Source of the DNA: an uncultured Alteromonadaceae bacterium
GTDB lineage: Bacteria > Pseudomonadota > Gammaproteobacteria > Enterobacterales > Alteromonadaceae
Length of the DNA: 42,519 bases
Assembly: GCA_913056495.1 (NCBI GenBank)
Contig: CAJXMO010000029.1
Span: 1-42,519 of the forward strand
Direction: 5' to 3'
Below are positions 8,199 through 17,485 of this stretch, one piece after another. The position numbers and the translations under genes were made by a program. The notes below the pieces were generated by a model, which made no database searches, was not told where the DNA came from, and saw nothing but the letters and a program-made list of their open reading frames with translations. Position 1 is the stretch's first letter; each line of letters opens with the position of its first letter.

Positions 8199-9245
8199 AT
8201 GCAAGCAAGTATCAGACACGATTGGACCTTAACGGAAATTCAGGATTTATTTAAATTACCTTTTAATGATTTATTGTTTAAAGCTCAAACGGTTCACCGC
8301 CAGCACTTTAATCCCAATGAAGTCCAGGTCAGTACGCTGTTGTCAATTAAAACCGGAGCCTGCCCGGAAGATTGTAAATACTGTCCACAAAGTGCACGTT
8401 ATGATACTGATTTAGAAAAAGAAAAATTAATGGAAGTGGAAGCAGTTCTGGAAAAAGCCAGAATGGCTAAAAAAAATGGTTCAACCCGCTTTTGTATGGG
8501 GGCTGCCTGGCGTAATCCAAAAGACAGAGATATTCCTTATATCGTTAAAATGATCGAAGGCGTTCGTGACTTGAATATGGAAACCTGTATGACATTAGGG
8601 ATGCTCTCAAAAGAACAGGCAATTACGCTTAAAAATGCAGGTCTGGATTATTACAATCATAATCTGGATACCTCACCCGAATTTTATGGGGAAATTATTA
8701 CGACTCGTACTTTTCAAGATAGGTTAGATACGCTTGAGAATGTGAGATCGTCGGGGATGAAAGTTTGTAGTGGCGGCATTGTTGGTATGGGTGAAAAAGC
8801 GAATGACAGAGCAGGATTGTTAAAAAGTCTGGCTAATTTGTCTGAACACCCAGACAGTGTACCAATTAATATGCTGGTACGTGTTGAAGGCACGCCAATG
8901 GCAGATAACGAAGATTTTGACCATTTTGAATTTATTCGTACGATAGCCGTTGCCCGAATTTTAATGCCTAAATCTCATGTACGCTTGTCAGCAGGTAGAA
9001 CCGAAATGAGTGAAGAAATGCAAGCCATGTGTTTTTTTGCTGGCGCTAACTCAATTTTCTATGGTGAGAAATTATTGACCACAGAAAATCCAGAAGCGAA
9101 TCAGGATATGACGCTATTCAAAAAGCTGGGTATTGAGCCTGAGAAACGAGAAGGTTATTCAGATGAGGTAACAGAAGCGGCTTTACTTGAAACGGTTACC
9201 GAAGCGCAAGCGCCATCATTGTTTTATGATGCTGCCGCTAATTAA
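8199..9245 (+). CDS. bioB: Biotin synthase
   Basis: The 348-residue radical SAM enzyme inserts sulfur into dethiobiotin, the last step of biotin synthesis. The 4Fe-4S radical SAM motif is Cys55-x3-Cys59-x2-Cys62 (ACPEDCKYCPQ). Residues that hold the auxiliary 2Fe-2S cluster are in FCMGAAWR, METCMTLGML and the later KVCSGGIVGMGE. RLSAGRTEMS contains the conserved arginine of the second cluster. It is the first gene of bioB-bioF-bioC-bioD, under the BirA-like operator. Confidence 0.98.
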   Translation: MQASIRHDWTLTEIQDLFKLPFNDLLFKAQTVHRQHFNPNEVQVSTLLSIKTGACPEDCKYCPQSARYDTDLEKEKLMEVEAVLEKARMAKKNGSTRFCMGAAWRNPKDRDIPYIVKMIEGVRDLNMETCMTLGMLSKEQAITLKNAGLDYYNHNLDTSPEFYGEIITTRTFQDRLDTLENVRSSGMKVCSGGIVGMGEKANDRAGLLKSLANLSEHPDSVPINMLVRVEGTPMADNEDFDHFEFIRTIAVARILMPKSHVRLSAGRTEMSEEMQAMCFFAGANSIFYGEKLLTTENPEANQDMTLFKKLGIEPEKREGYSDEVTEAALLETVTEAQAPSLFYDAAAN

Positions 9246-9269
9246 CCTTTGCCAAATATAGCAATTTAA

Positions 9270-10442
9270 ATGTTATCAAAACGTTTAGAGCAGGCGCTTG
9301 CTAATAAACAGCAAGCTCTTAGCTATCGCACTCGTAGTGTGTGCCAGCCAAACGGAAAATATTTAAGGATTGGCGGTAAACAATATTTGAATTTTTCCGG
9401 TAATGATTATTTGGCAATTGCGAGTACACGGGCGGTGCAAAGTGCTTGGCAATCTTTAGACGATTGCTACTTATCCGGCAGTACAGGTTCGCCACTTATT
9501 AACGGTTATCACCCTGCGCATCAGGCGCTTGAAGCGCAAATTGCGGACTGGCTCGGATTTGAAAAGGCGCTATTATTCTCCACTGGATTTGCTGCCAATA
9601 GCAATGTGTTAAAAACCCTGATGAATGATAAATCCGGGTTAATACTTCAGGATAAACTGAATCATGCCTCTTTGATTGACGGTGGACTGGCCGCTAATGC
9701 TAAATCTATTCGTTTTGCTCATAATGATCTGATGCAATTGGAAAAAAAGCTAACTCAGCAGGCCACGGAAAAACTTATCGTCAGTGAAGGTATTTTTAGT
9801 ATGGATGGCGATTGTGCACCTGTTCGGGATTTAGTGACGCTGAGCCAAAAATATCAAAGCGGCTTAATGATAGATGATGCGCATGGTCTTGGCGTTTTAG
9901 GGTCTGAAGGAAAAGGGAGCTTGCAAGCTCAGCAGGTTAAACCGAGCGATATTGATATTTATATGGCAACCTTTGGCAAGGCTTTGGGTTCAGCCGGCGC
10001 CATAATATGTGGCAGCAAAACTTTGATTGATTATCTGGTCAATTTCTCAAGAAGTTATATATACAGTACCGCTATGTCTCCGCTACAGGCTAAATTAACC
10101 GGTATCGCGGTCAATCTGGTTCAAAAAGACCAGTGGCGACGAGATAAACTAAATGAGAATATCGACTATTTTAAAAGGTGTTTAGAAGTCAACGGCTTTG
10201 CCAATACGGGCTCTGAATCTGCCATTCAGCCGATTATCATAGGTGATAATCAAACGACGCTAAATTTGGCCGAGGCACTAAAACAACGGGGGATCTGGTT
10301 AACTGCGATTCGCCCACCAACCGTTGCCAAAGGCACTGCAAGATTAAGAATTACGCTTTCAACGGCGTTGGATAAAGCGGATATAAACTATTTAGTGACA
10401 CAGCTCGCACAAGCACATAAAGCAGGGGATATTAATGCTTAA
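9270..10442 (+). CDS. bioF: 8-amino-7-oxononanoate synthase
   Basis: The 390-residue enzyme of the PLP alpha-oxoamine synthase family condenses pimeloyl-ACP with L-alanine to give KAPA. The N-terminal YLNFSGNDYLA motif, the MIDDAHGLGVLG aspartate-histidine region and the PLP-lysine motif ATFGKALGSAGA are clear. It begins 24 bases after bioB with no strong Shine-Dalgarno, and its last 8 bases overlap bioC, so translation is probably coupled. Confidence 0.97.
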   Translation: MLSKRLEQALANKQQALSYRTRSVCQPNGKYLRIGGKQYLNFSGNDYLAIASTRAVQSAWQSLDDCYLSGSTGSPLINGYHPAHQALEAQIADWLGFEKALLFSTGFAANSNVLKTLMNDKSGLILQDKLNHASLIDGGLAANAKSIRFAHNDLMQLEKKLTQQATEKLIVSEGIFSMDGDCAPVRDLVTLSQKYQSGLMIDDAHGLGVLGSEGKGSLQAQQVKPSDIDIYMATFGKALGSAGAIICGSKTLIDYLVNFSRSYIYSTAMSPLQAKLTGIAVNLVQKDQWRRDKLNENIDYFKRCLEVNGFANTGSESAIQPIIIGDNQTTLNLAEALKQRGIWLTAIRPPTVAKGTARLRITLSTALDKADINYLVTQLAQAHKAGDINA

Positions 10443-11310
10443 TATCAAACCGGTAGAACGGGTTGTATCCCAGCATTTTTCAAGAGCCGCACAAACTTAT
10501 GACAGCGCAGCGCAATTGCAAAAAGCCGTTATTGCCAAGGCTAGCGAACCATTAATAGTAAAATTAGACCAAGATTATGCGCCGTCGCCATTTAAAATAT
10601 TAGATGTTGGCTGTGGTACATCTAACCTGTTAAATTGCCTGATTAAAAGCTTGCCGACCTCTTTGCTTTCTAAAATGGATTATACCGGGGTGGACATTGC
10701 TTCCGGCATGCTTGAATATTCACAACAAAAATTTGCTTCGGTTTCACACGGCTTAAATGCAAACTGGCAAATGGCGAATGCCGAAAACCTGCCTTTCTCA
10801 GACGGACAGTATGATTGTGTTTTTTCAAGTCTGGCATGGCAGTGGTGTGATTTAGACAAGGTATTAACTCAGGCATATCGCGTATTAAAACCCGGCGGCC
10901 ATTTAATTTTTACGACTTTACTGGATGGTACACTCACTGAGTTGAATGCAGCATACCAAAAACTGGATGATAATCCTCATACGAATCAATTTATCCATCC
11001 TGATATATTTGCGCGGCAGCTAAAGCAGATTAACTGGCAGACAATTGATTATGAGCTTAAATTGGAAAAAACGGACTATCAGTCTGTTTATCAATTGCTA
11101 AAAGAATTGAAATCTATTGGTGCCAATACAGTGACCCGAGATAATCAGCTTAGGGTCAAAAAGCGGTTAACGCGACAACGTCTGGCAGCACTTGAAGCCG
11201 TTTATCCAAAAAAGACGCTACCCAAATCCAACCAGACTGAAAACGATAATACGGCAAGTGTCGAAGCGAGTTGGCAGGTCGCTTATTGTCAGCTTAAAAA
11301 GCCTTATTAA
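10435..11310 (+). CDS. bioC: Malonyl-ACP O-methyltransferase
   Basis: This SAM-dependent methyltransferase of 291 residues is longer than E. coli BioC (251). It methylates malonyl-ACP to start pimeloyl chain synthesis. The Rossmann SAM motif I is ILDVGCGTSNLL and a post-motif region is CVFSSLAWQWC, with VLKPGGHLIFTTLL following; the WQW element is typical of BioC. The extra length is mainly a low-complexity, lysine- and asparagine-rich C-terminal part. bioH, the esterase that removes the methyl group, is not in this window. The start overlaps bioF by 8 bases. Confidence 0.94.
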   Translation: MLNIKPVERVVSQHFSRAAQTYDSAAQLQKAVIAKASEPLIVKLDQDYAPSPFKILDVGCGTSNLLNCLIKSLPTSLLSKMDYTGVDIASGMLEYSQQKFASVSHGLNANWQMANAENLPFSDGQYDCVFSSLAWQWCDLDKVLTQAYRVLKPGGHLIFTTLLDGTLTELNAAYQKLDDNPHTNQFIHPDIFARQLKQINWQTIDYELKLEKTDYQSVYQLLKELKSIGANTVTRDNQLRVKKRLTRQRLAALEAVYPKKTLPKSNQTENDNTASVEASWQVAYCQLKKPY

Positions 11311-11352
11311 TTCAAATTTTCCAATAAAGTAAACCAATTAAGTCTATCCAAT

Positions 11353-12051
11353 ATGAAATCAATATTTATTACTGCAACTGATACCGAGGTGGGTAAAACA
11401 ACGATTGCAAGCGGCATACTCACAATGATGGCAAGCACGGATAAAAATTATAAAGTGGTGGGCTTTAAACCCATAGCAGCTGGTTGCGAATGGCTTGATG
11501 GCCAATGGAAAAATGAAGATGCCCTGGCGTTGCAGCAAGCATCGAATTTAGACCTTAATTATTCGCTTGTTAATCCTTTTGCGCTTAAATCACCCATCGC
11601 ACCTCATATTGCAGCTGAGCAGGACGATATCCGAATTTGCTCGACTACCTTATCTCAGTATTTTGAGCATTTTAAATCCACTTTGGCAGATCTGGTCGTT
11701 GTGGAAGGAGCCGGAGGCTGGCAACTGCCGATTAACGAAACTGAGTATTTATCGGACTGGGTGGTCTCTCAAAAATTACCGGTTGTGCTTGTGGTTGGGC
11801 TGAAACTCGGTTGCATTAATCATGCTTTATTAACTGCAATGGCAATAAAACAGGCAGGTGCTCAGTTAATCGGTTGGGTTGGCAATCATGTTGATCCTGA
11901 TATGTTATGCCAGAGTGAAAACATAAAATCGTTACAACACAGGCTGGGTGCACCTTGCTTGGGCATTGTGCCTCATCTTAATCCAGAACAATCAGCATCG
12001 GAATTTCTCGATTTCAATTTATTAGAAAAAAACATTTTTAATCCAGCATAA
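11353..12051 (+). CDS. bioD: Dethiobiotin synthetase
   Basis: The 232-residue ATP-dependent enzyme closes the ureido ring of DAPA with CO2 to make dethiobiotin. It has the P-loop variant TATDTEVGKTTIASG at the N-terminus, a substrate lysine in FKPIAAG, and VVEGAGGWQLPI, the family signature. It is the last gene of the bio operon, 42 bases after bioC. The region after it holds the pgm promoter and a GC-richer 6-bp inverted repeat (TACCCC 12055-12060 / GGGGTA 12085-12090) with no T-run. Confidence 0.97.
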   Translation: MKSIFITATDTEVGKTTIASGILTMMASTDKNYKVVGFKPIAAGCEWLDGQWKNEDALALQQASNLDLNYSLVNPFALKSPIAPHIAAEQDDIRICSTTLSQYFEHFKSTLADLVVVEGAGGWQLPINETEYLSDWVVSQKLPVVLVVGLKLGCINHALLTAMAIKQAGAQLIGWVGNHVDPDMLCQSENIKSLQHRLGAPCLGIVPHLNPEQSASEFLDFNLLEKNIFNPA

Positions 12052-12065
12052 CCTTACCCCGCGTG

Positions 12066-12094
12066 TTGATATAGGGCGACGGCTGGGGTATAAC
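12066..12094 (+). promoter_or_regulatory. Sigma-70 promoter of pgm
   Basis: TTGATA (12066-12071), 17 bases, TATAAC (12089-12094): five of six at each hexamer with ideal spacing. It sits about 80 bases upstream of the pgm start, so pgm is expressed separately from the bio operon. Confidence 0.72.
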
Positions 12095-12175
12095 TGGACT
12101 CTACAAATTGTCATATGGTTTTGATATCTTTTTTTCAGTTTGTCCATTTTAATTAAAAAGTTTAAGGAAGCAAAA

Positions 12176-13819
12176 ATGGCGTTGCATGAAAGAGCAGGGC
12201 AGCCTGCCCAGTTTGAAGACTTAGTCAACATTCCTCGTTTAGTCAGCGAATACTATTTAAATACCCCGGATAATGAGCAATTGGTGAGTTTTGGTACATC
12301 AGGCCACAGAGGCTCTTCATTAAACGCAACTTTTACAGAAACCCATATAGCCGCGATTTGTCAGGCTCTGGTTGAATATCGTGCTGAAAAACAAATTGAT
12401 GGTCCTTTATATATCGGCATGGATACGCATGCATTATCTGAGTGTGCATTTGCAACTGCGGTTGAAGTATTTGTCGCTAACGGCTTAAAAATCGTTGTTC
12501 AGGAAGGTCGAGGCTATACACCCACACCTGTTATTTCACACGCGATACTGACTCACAATCAGGGTAAGTCATCCGGTCTGGCAGATGGGGTTGTCATTAC
12601 GCCTAGTCATAACCCACCACAGGATGGTGGGTTTAAATATAACCCGCCAAATGGTGGCCCGGCTGACACTGATATTACCAATCAGGTTCAGGCTCGGGCT
12701 AATGAAATTATCCAATCCGGTCTGGAAGCGGTTAAGCGTATTCCATTTGATCAGGCTTTTAAATCTGATTTGGTCACTCAATACGACTATATCAAGCCTT
12801 ACGTGGATGACTTAGAAAATGTGATTGATATGAAAGCCATCGCAGATTCAGGTCTAACGATAGGCGTTGATCCGCTGGGTGGTTCCGGTATTGCTTACTG
12901 GGATGTGATTGCAAAAACTTATGGTATTAATATCAAAGTGGTTAATCAAGCGGTCGACCCGACGTTTTCTTTTATGACCTTGGATAAAGACGGCAAAATT
13001 AGAATGGACTGTTCTTCGCCTTATGCGATGGCCGGTCTGATTGACCTAAAAGATGAATTTGACATAGCTGTGGGTAATGATCCGGATTATGACCGACACG
13101 GTATAGTGACCAAATCAGCTGGTTTAATGAATCCAAATCATTATTTATCTGTGGCGATCGAGTATTTGTACACACACAGACCCGAATGGAAAGCCGATTT
13201 GGCCGTTGGAAAAACATTAGTCTCTTCCAGTATGATAGATCGTGTTGTAGGTGCACTGAATAAAAATCTGTCGGAAGTTCCGGTTGGCTTTAAATGGTTT
13301 GTGGATGGCTTGTATACGGGCACCTATGGTTTTGGTGGCGAAGAGAGTGCAGGCGCTTCATTTCTGCGCCGAAACGGGCAAGTCTGGTCAACAGATAAAG
13401 ACGGTATTATTTTAGCTTTATTAGCAGCCGAAATCACGGCAGTGACTGGAAAAGATCCGGCTCAGCACTATCAGGTATTAACTGAAAAGTTTGGCGCTCC
13501 TATCTATAATCGTCAGGATGCAGCTGCGACACCTGAACAAAAAGCGGTATTAAAAACCTTATCTGCCGACGATGTTGAAGCCCAAACCCTGGCCGGTGAA
13601 AAAATTATTGCTAAATTAACGCATGCACCGGGTAATGATGCTGCTATCGGTGGGCTAAAAGTGGTCACTGAAAATGGCTGGTTTGCAGCAAGACCGTCAG
13701 GCACAGAAGATATTTATAAAATTTATAGTGAAAGCTTTTTAGGCGAAGCGCATTTAGCAGAAATTGCCAAAGAAGCACAAGCTATTGTTAACGCAACTTT
13801 TGCGAAAGCCGGCGTATAA
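12176..13819 (+). CDS. pgm: Phosphoglucomutase (alpha-D-glucose phosphate-specific)
   Basis: The 547-residue enzyme (E. coli 546) interconverts glucose 1-phosphate and glucose 6-phosphate. The catalytic phosphoserine is in VVITPSHNPPQDGG. The metal-binding loop is GNDPDYDRHG, the sugar-specificity loop GFGGEESAGASF, and the phosphate-binding loop RPSGTEDIYKIY. A longer frame opens at ATG 12140, but ATG 12176 has AAGGAAG 5 bases upstream and the resulting MALHERAGQPAQ aligns with E. coli Pgm. glgP lies downstream, so the two genes link glycogen phosphorolysis to glycolysis, though a hairpin and a 242-base gap separate them. Confidence 0.97.
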   Translation: MALHERAGQPAQFEDLVNIPRLVSEYYLNTPDNEQLVSFGTSGHRGSSLNATFTETHIAAICQALVEYRAEKQIDGPLYIGMDTHALSECAFATAVEVFVANGLKIVVQEGRGYTPTPVISHAILTHNQGKSSGLADGVVITPSHNPPQDGGFKYNPPNGGPADTDITNQVQARANEIIQSGLEAVKRIPFDQAFKSDLVTQYDYIKPYVDDLENVIDMKAIADSGLTIGVDPLGGSGIAYWDVIAKTYGINIKVVNQAVDPTFSFMTLDKDGKIRMDCSSPYAMAGLIDLKDEFDIAVGNDPDYDRHGIVTKSAGLMNPNHYLSVAIEYLYTHRPEWKADLAVGKTLVSSSMIDRVVGALNKNLSEVPVGFKWFVDGLYTGTYGFGGEESAGASFLRRNGQVWSTDKDGIILALLAAEITAVTGKDPAQHYQVLTEKFGAPIYNRQDAAATPEQKAVLKTLSADDVEAQTLAGEKIIAKLTHAPGNDAAIGGLKVVTENGWFAARPSGTEDIYKIYSESFLGEAHLAEIAKEAQAIVNATFAKAGV

Positions 13820-13831
13820 GCCTAACCTGTC

Positions 13832-13861
13832 CGGGAGCATGCTAATGTTTGCTTGCTCCCG
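13832..13861 (+). terminator. Hairpin after pgm, possible terminator
   Basis: CGGGAGCA (13832-13839) pairs with TGCTCCCG (13854-13861) across 14 bases. It lies 12 bases after the pgm stop but is followed by ATTTAAAAT rather than a clean T-run, so termination may be weak. Confidence 0.6.
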
Positions 13862-13959
13862 ATTTAAAATAATCTCTTCTTAATAAAAAATCACTGTAAT
13901 TTTCAGTAAAAATTAGCTAACTTATTAACGACAAGATCTCTAAGCCTGTATGGGACTTA

Positions 13960-14012
13960 AACCCTTCAGCTAGTTGTTCTAATCCATCACCTGGGTCAGA
14001 TAGCTTTGGGTT
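13960..14012 (+). promoter_or_regulatory. Predicted leader stem upstream of glgP
   Basis: AACCC (13960-13964) and AGCTA (13968-13972) pair in register with TAGCT (14001-14005) and GGGTT (14008-14012), enclosing a 28-base loop. The two helices are separated by a small internal loop. This suggests a structured 5' leader, but no known riboswitch class was recognised. Confidence 0.4.
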
Positions 14013-14061
14013 GTAACTTTAAACAGACAACACTTACTATGATTGTGTTAAAGGATTAAAG

Positions 14062-16584
14062 ATGACTACCACTCGCCGTACCCGCAAAAAAACAACAGAT
14101 TCAACACCAGCTAAACCAATAGACGAGTTATGCGCTGACTTTGAAATCAGTGTCGAAGAACTCAAGCTTTCGATCGTTAAACACCTTCATGTTACGGTCG
14201 GGACCGATGAAAATAAAGCCAGCGATAAAGCTTGGTGGAATGCAACCTGCGCCGCGGTTAATGAACTTGTATTTGAGCGCGCCACCCGAACTCAAAAAAC
14301 ACATTATCAAAAAGACACCCGTGCCGTGCATTATTTTTCGCTCGAATTTTTAATGGGGCGCTTTTTAAAAAATAATCTGACAAATATAGGGCTGATGCAA
14401 ATTGCTGAAAAAGCAATGACAGAGCTGGGACTTGATTTTAATCAGGTCTGTGAAGAAGAACCGGATATGGCGCTGGGGAATGGCGGATTGGGACGTCTCG
14501 CAGCCTGTTTTGTCGACTCCCTGGCCACTTTGAATTACCCGGCGATTGGTTACGGTATTCATTATGAGCATGGTTTGTTTACTCAGGAGATTCAGCACGG
14601 ACGGCAGGTAGAGCGACCGGATAGTTGGCGGGAGTATGGTAATCCATGGGAAATTTGCCGACCTGAATCCATTCAGGAAATTCCGCTTTATGGTTATGTT
14701 GAAACCAAGTATGACGATCAGGGCAGAATTACCAAAGAATGGCACCCGGGTCGAATTATTAAAGGGGTACCCTGGGATATTCCAGTTGTGGGTTATGGTG
14801 CTAAAACCGTTAATATTTTACGTTTATGGGAAAGTCGGGCATCTGACTTTTTCAACTGGGATGTATTTAACGCAGGTGGTTATCTGGATTCACAAGTTGA
14901 AAACGTGCAAGCTGAAACTATTTCAAAAGTACTTTACCCCAATGATAATACGGAAGCCGGTAAAGAGCTCAGATTAATCCAACAGTACTTTTTTTGTGCT
15001 TGCTCAATAAAAGACATTATCAGACGTTATAAGCGCGCTCACGGCGATGACTGGAGCCAGTTTGTTTCTCAAGTGGTGATTCAGCTAAATGATACCCATC
15101 CGGCCATTGCAATCCCGGAACTCATGCGGATTCTGGTTGACCGGGCTGAATTAACCTGGGACCAGGCTTGGGGCATGTGCCAGCAAATTTTTGCATACAC
15201 TAACCATACTTTATTGCCAGAAGCTCTGGAGAAGTGGTCAGTCAGGTTATTTGAAAAAGTATTGCCGAGACATTTAGAAATCATTTACGAAATTAACAGT
15301 CGTTTTCTGGATGAAATCGTCAGTCAATATTTTCCGGATGACGATGAGGTTAAACGCAAGCTTTCGATAATCGAAGAAGGCCATGAAAAAATGGTTCGTA
15401 TGGGTAATTTATCGGTTATTGGTAGCTTTAAAGTCAACGGGGTCGCACAAATTCACTCTAAGCTGGTTAAATCTGATTTGTTTCCCGAATTTGATCAAAT
15501 CTGGCCGGATAAATTTACCAATGTGACAAACGGTGTTACGCCAAGGCGCTGGTTGAAATCCTGTAACCCTAAACTGGCCGCGTTAATTTCTGAGCATATT
15601 GATCAGGACTGGCCGGTTAATTTGGATAAACTGCAAGGCTTAAAAAAGTTAGCGAGTAATAAAAAATTTGCAGAAAACTACATGCAAATTAAGCTGGAAA
15701 ATAAGCAGGAGCTGGCCAAGGTTATTAAACAACTGACTGATATTGACGTTGACCCCAGTGCTTTATTTGATATTCAAATCAAACGGCTTCATGAATATAA
15801 ACGGCAGCAATTAAATCTGATTCATATTATGGCGCTATACCGTCGCTTATTACAAAATCCGGATTATGACATGCCAAAACGTGTCTTTATTTTCGGGGCA
15901 AAAGCGGCACCCGGCTACTATATGGCTAAAGAAATTATTTATGCAATCAACAAAGTTGCTGAGCGTGTGAATTCGGATGAACGAATCAAAGATAAACTCA
16001 AAGTTGTCTTTTTACCGAATTATAGGGTCTCACTGGCTGAAAAAATGATCCCGGCTGCAGATGTATCTGAGCAGATTTCGTTAGCCGGTAAAGAAGCATC
16101 CGGTACAGGTAATATGAAGCTGGCTCTAAATGGGGCCATTACGGTTGGAACCTTAGATGGCGCTAACATTGAAATTGCAGAAGAGGCCGGTGACGATAAT
16201 GTGGTGATATTTGGTCTTGATGTTGATGAGGTCAAGCAACTGAAAGCTCAAGGCTATAATCCTTGGGATTATTATTATGCAAATTCGGAAATCAAAGCGG
16301 TATTAGATTGGTTTGATACCGATTATTTTACACCGGGCAAACCGGGTGAATTATCCGAAATTAAGCGTAATTTGTTAGATTATGGCGATAGCTACCTGAC
16401 TCTGGCTGATTTTGAAAGCTATTCAGATGCTCATAAAAAAATTGATGCTTTGTATCAGGACACATCGACGTGGGCAAAAATGGCAATCATTAATACAGCG
16501 ACTATGGGTAAATTTAACTCGGACCGTTCTATTAAAGATTATGTTAATAATATCTGGTCACTGGGTGAATGTGATATCAAGTAG
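14062..16584 (+). CDS. glgP: Glycogen/maltodextrin phosphorylase
   Basis: The GT35 family phosphorylase of 840 residues releases glucose 1-phosphate from alpha-1,4-glucan. The PLP-lysine region is EASGTGNMKLALNGAITVG. The N-terminal core is marked by HYFSLEFLMGR and ALGNGGLGRLAACF, and VTNGVTPRRW is also conserved. The first 20 residues form a basic, threonine-rich extension (TTTRRTRKKTTD) not needed for catalysis. Neighbouring pgm consumes the product. No glgA, glgB or glgC is present, so glycogen versus maltodextrin preference cannot be decided from context; E. coli GlgP is 815 and MalP 797 residues. Confidence 0.95.
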   Translation: MTTTRRTRKKTTDSTPAKPIDELCADFEISVEELKLSIVKHLHVTVGTDENKASDKAWWNATCAAVNELVFERATRTQKTHYQKDTRAVHYFSLEFLMGRFLKNNLTNIGLMQIAEKAMTELGLDFNQVCEEEPDMALGNGGLGRLAACFVDSLATLNYPAIGYGIHYEHGLFTQEIQHGRQVERPDSWREYGNPWEICRPESIQEIPLYGYVETKYDDQGRITKEWHPGRIIKGVPWDIPVVGYGAKTVNILRLWESRASDFFNWDVFNAGGYLDSQVENVQAETISKVLYPNDNTEAGKELRLIQQYFFCACSIKDIIRRYKRAHGDDWSQFVSQVVIQLNDTHPAIAIPELMRILVDRAELTWDQAWGMCQQIFAYTNHTLLPEALEKWSVRLFEKVLPRHLEIIYEINSRFLDEIVSQYFPDDDEVKRKLSIIEEGHEKMVRMGNLSVIGSFKVNGVAQIHSKLVKSDLFPEFDQIWPDKFTNVTNGVTPRRWLKSCNPKLAALISEHIDQDWPVNLDKLQGLKKLASNKKFAENYMQIKLENKQELAKVIKQLTDIDVDPSALFDIQIKRLHEYKRQQLNLIHIMALYRRLLQNPDYDMPKRVFIFGAKAAPGYYMAKEIIYAINKVAERVNSDERIKDKLKVVFLPNYRVSLAEKMIPAADVSEQISLAGKEASGTGNMKLALNGAITVGTLDGANIEIAEEAGDDNVVIFGLDVDEVKQLKAQGYNPWDYYYANSEIKAVLDWFDTDYFTPGKPGELSEIKRNLLDYGDSYLTLADFESYSDAHKKIDALYQDTSTWAKMAIINTATMGKFNSDRSIKDYVNNIWSLGECDIK

Positions 16585-16607
16585 GCCCGTATTCAGTTAG
16601 CGAGAAT

Positions 16608-16643
16608 AAAATAAAAAGCGGTGTAGAAACCGCTTTTTATTTT
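16608..16643 (+). terminator. Intrinsic terminator after glgP
   Basis: A 15-bp perfect stem (16608-16622 with 16629-16643) with GCGGT/ACCGC at its tip and a GTAGAA loop. The stem base is A-rich upstream and T-rich downstream, and it lies 23 bases after the glgP stop. Confidence 0.93.
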
Positions 16644-16676
16644 AGGGTATCGGTTTAATTACAGGATGAAGGTTTC

Positions 16677-17390
16677 ATGGCAGAATTGTATTTAGTCATT
16701 TTATTAACGCTTTTGGCTGGGTTAGCGATGCCGGCAGGTGGTTTACTGGCCAGTGTTGAAAATATTCGGCCATTCTGGCTGGAAAATGAATTAAGACACG
16801 GCATTATTGCTTTTGGCGGTGGTGCTCTGTTGGCCGCAATTGCCTTGGTGTTAGTACCTGAAGGTATTCAACACTTAAATCTTGAAGCCGCCTGTGGGTA
16901 TTTTTTACTCGGCAGTATTGGTTTTATGCTGCTGGATATATTGCTGTTTAAACTGAAAACACCAGCCAGCCAGCTAGCTGCAATGCTAACAGATTTTATC
17001 CCTGAATCTATCGCGCTCGGAGCTGCATTTGCTTACGGGGGAGGTAGTGGGATTTTGTTAGCGTTAATTATCGCTCTACAGAACTTTCCGGAAGGTTTTA
17101 ATGCCTATCGGGAGTTACAGGAAGGCAGTCATTTTTCGAGTATCACCATACTCTTGTTATTCAGTCTGTTGGCGTTATTCGGACCGGTAGCCGGCGTCAT
17201 TGGCTATTATTATTTAGCGGATGCCAATGGCGTGCTTTCGGCAATTATGTTGTTTGCTGCCGGTGGCATTTTATATTCGGTATTTCAGGATATAGCGCCG
17301 CAAGCCAAACTGGATAAACACTGGCTGCCGACACTCGGTGCAGCCATCGGGTTTACATTTGGTCTGGCCGGTTATATTTTAACCCATTAA
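16677..17390 (+). CDS. ZIP-family divalent metal transporter
   Basis: This 237-residue polytopic membrane protein has about eight hydrophobic segments and matches the ZIP (zinc/iron permease) family, which imports Zn2+, Fe2+ or related ions. TM4 and TM5 carry the metal-site motifs in the region DFIPESIALGAAFAYGG and ALQNFPEGFNAYRE. In most ZIP proteins the latter reads HNxPEG; here the histidine is glutamine, so the binuclear site may be altered. The start ATG 16677 has ATGAAGG 6 bases upstream. It stands between the glgP terminator and the convergent cpxA. The substrate is not predictable from sequence. Confidence 0.88.
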   Translation: MAELYLVILLTLLAGLAMPAGGLLASVENIRPFWLENELRHGIIAFGGGALLAAIALVLVPEGIQHLNLEAACGYFLLGSIGFMLLDILLFKLKTPASQLAAMLTDFIPESIALGAAFAYGGGSGILLALIIALQNFPEGFNAYRELQEGSHFSSITILLLFSLLALFGPVAGVIGYYYLADANGVLSAIMLFAAGGILYSVFQDIAPQAKLDKHWLPTLGAAIGFTFGLAGYILTH

Positions 17391-17431
17391 TTTTTCGGAT
17401 TGTGTTTTATTTCTCTTTGGCTGTGCAAATT

Positions 17432-17466
17432 TAGCCACCTTATTAAACCTTCTAAGTAGGTGGCTA
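17432..17466. terminator. Hairpin between convergent ZIP gene and cpxA
   Basis: TAGCCACCT (17432-17440) pairs perfectly with AGGTGGCTA (17458-17466). It is 41 bases after the transporter stop and 19 bases beyond the cpxA stop. Neither side has an immediate T-run, so terminator function is inferred from the convergent position. Confidence 0.5.
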
Positions 17467-17485
17467 TTGACGCTGATATGTTTTT

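Noticed and set aside
14365..14745. 126-codon minus-strand frame inside glgP
   Set aside because: It lies wholly within the conserved phosphorylase core on the opposite strand with no start signal.
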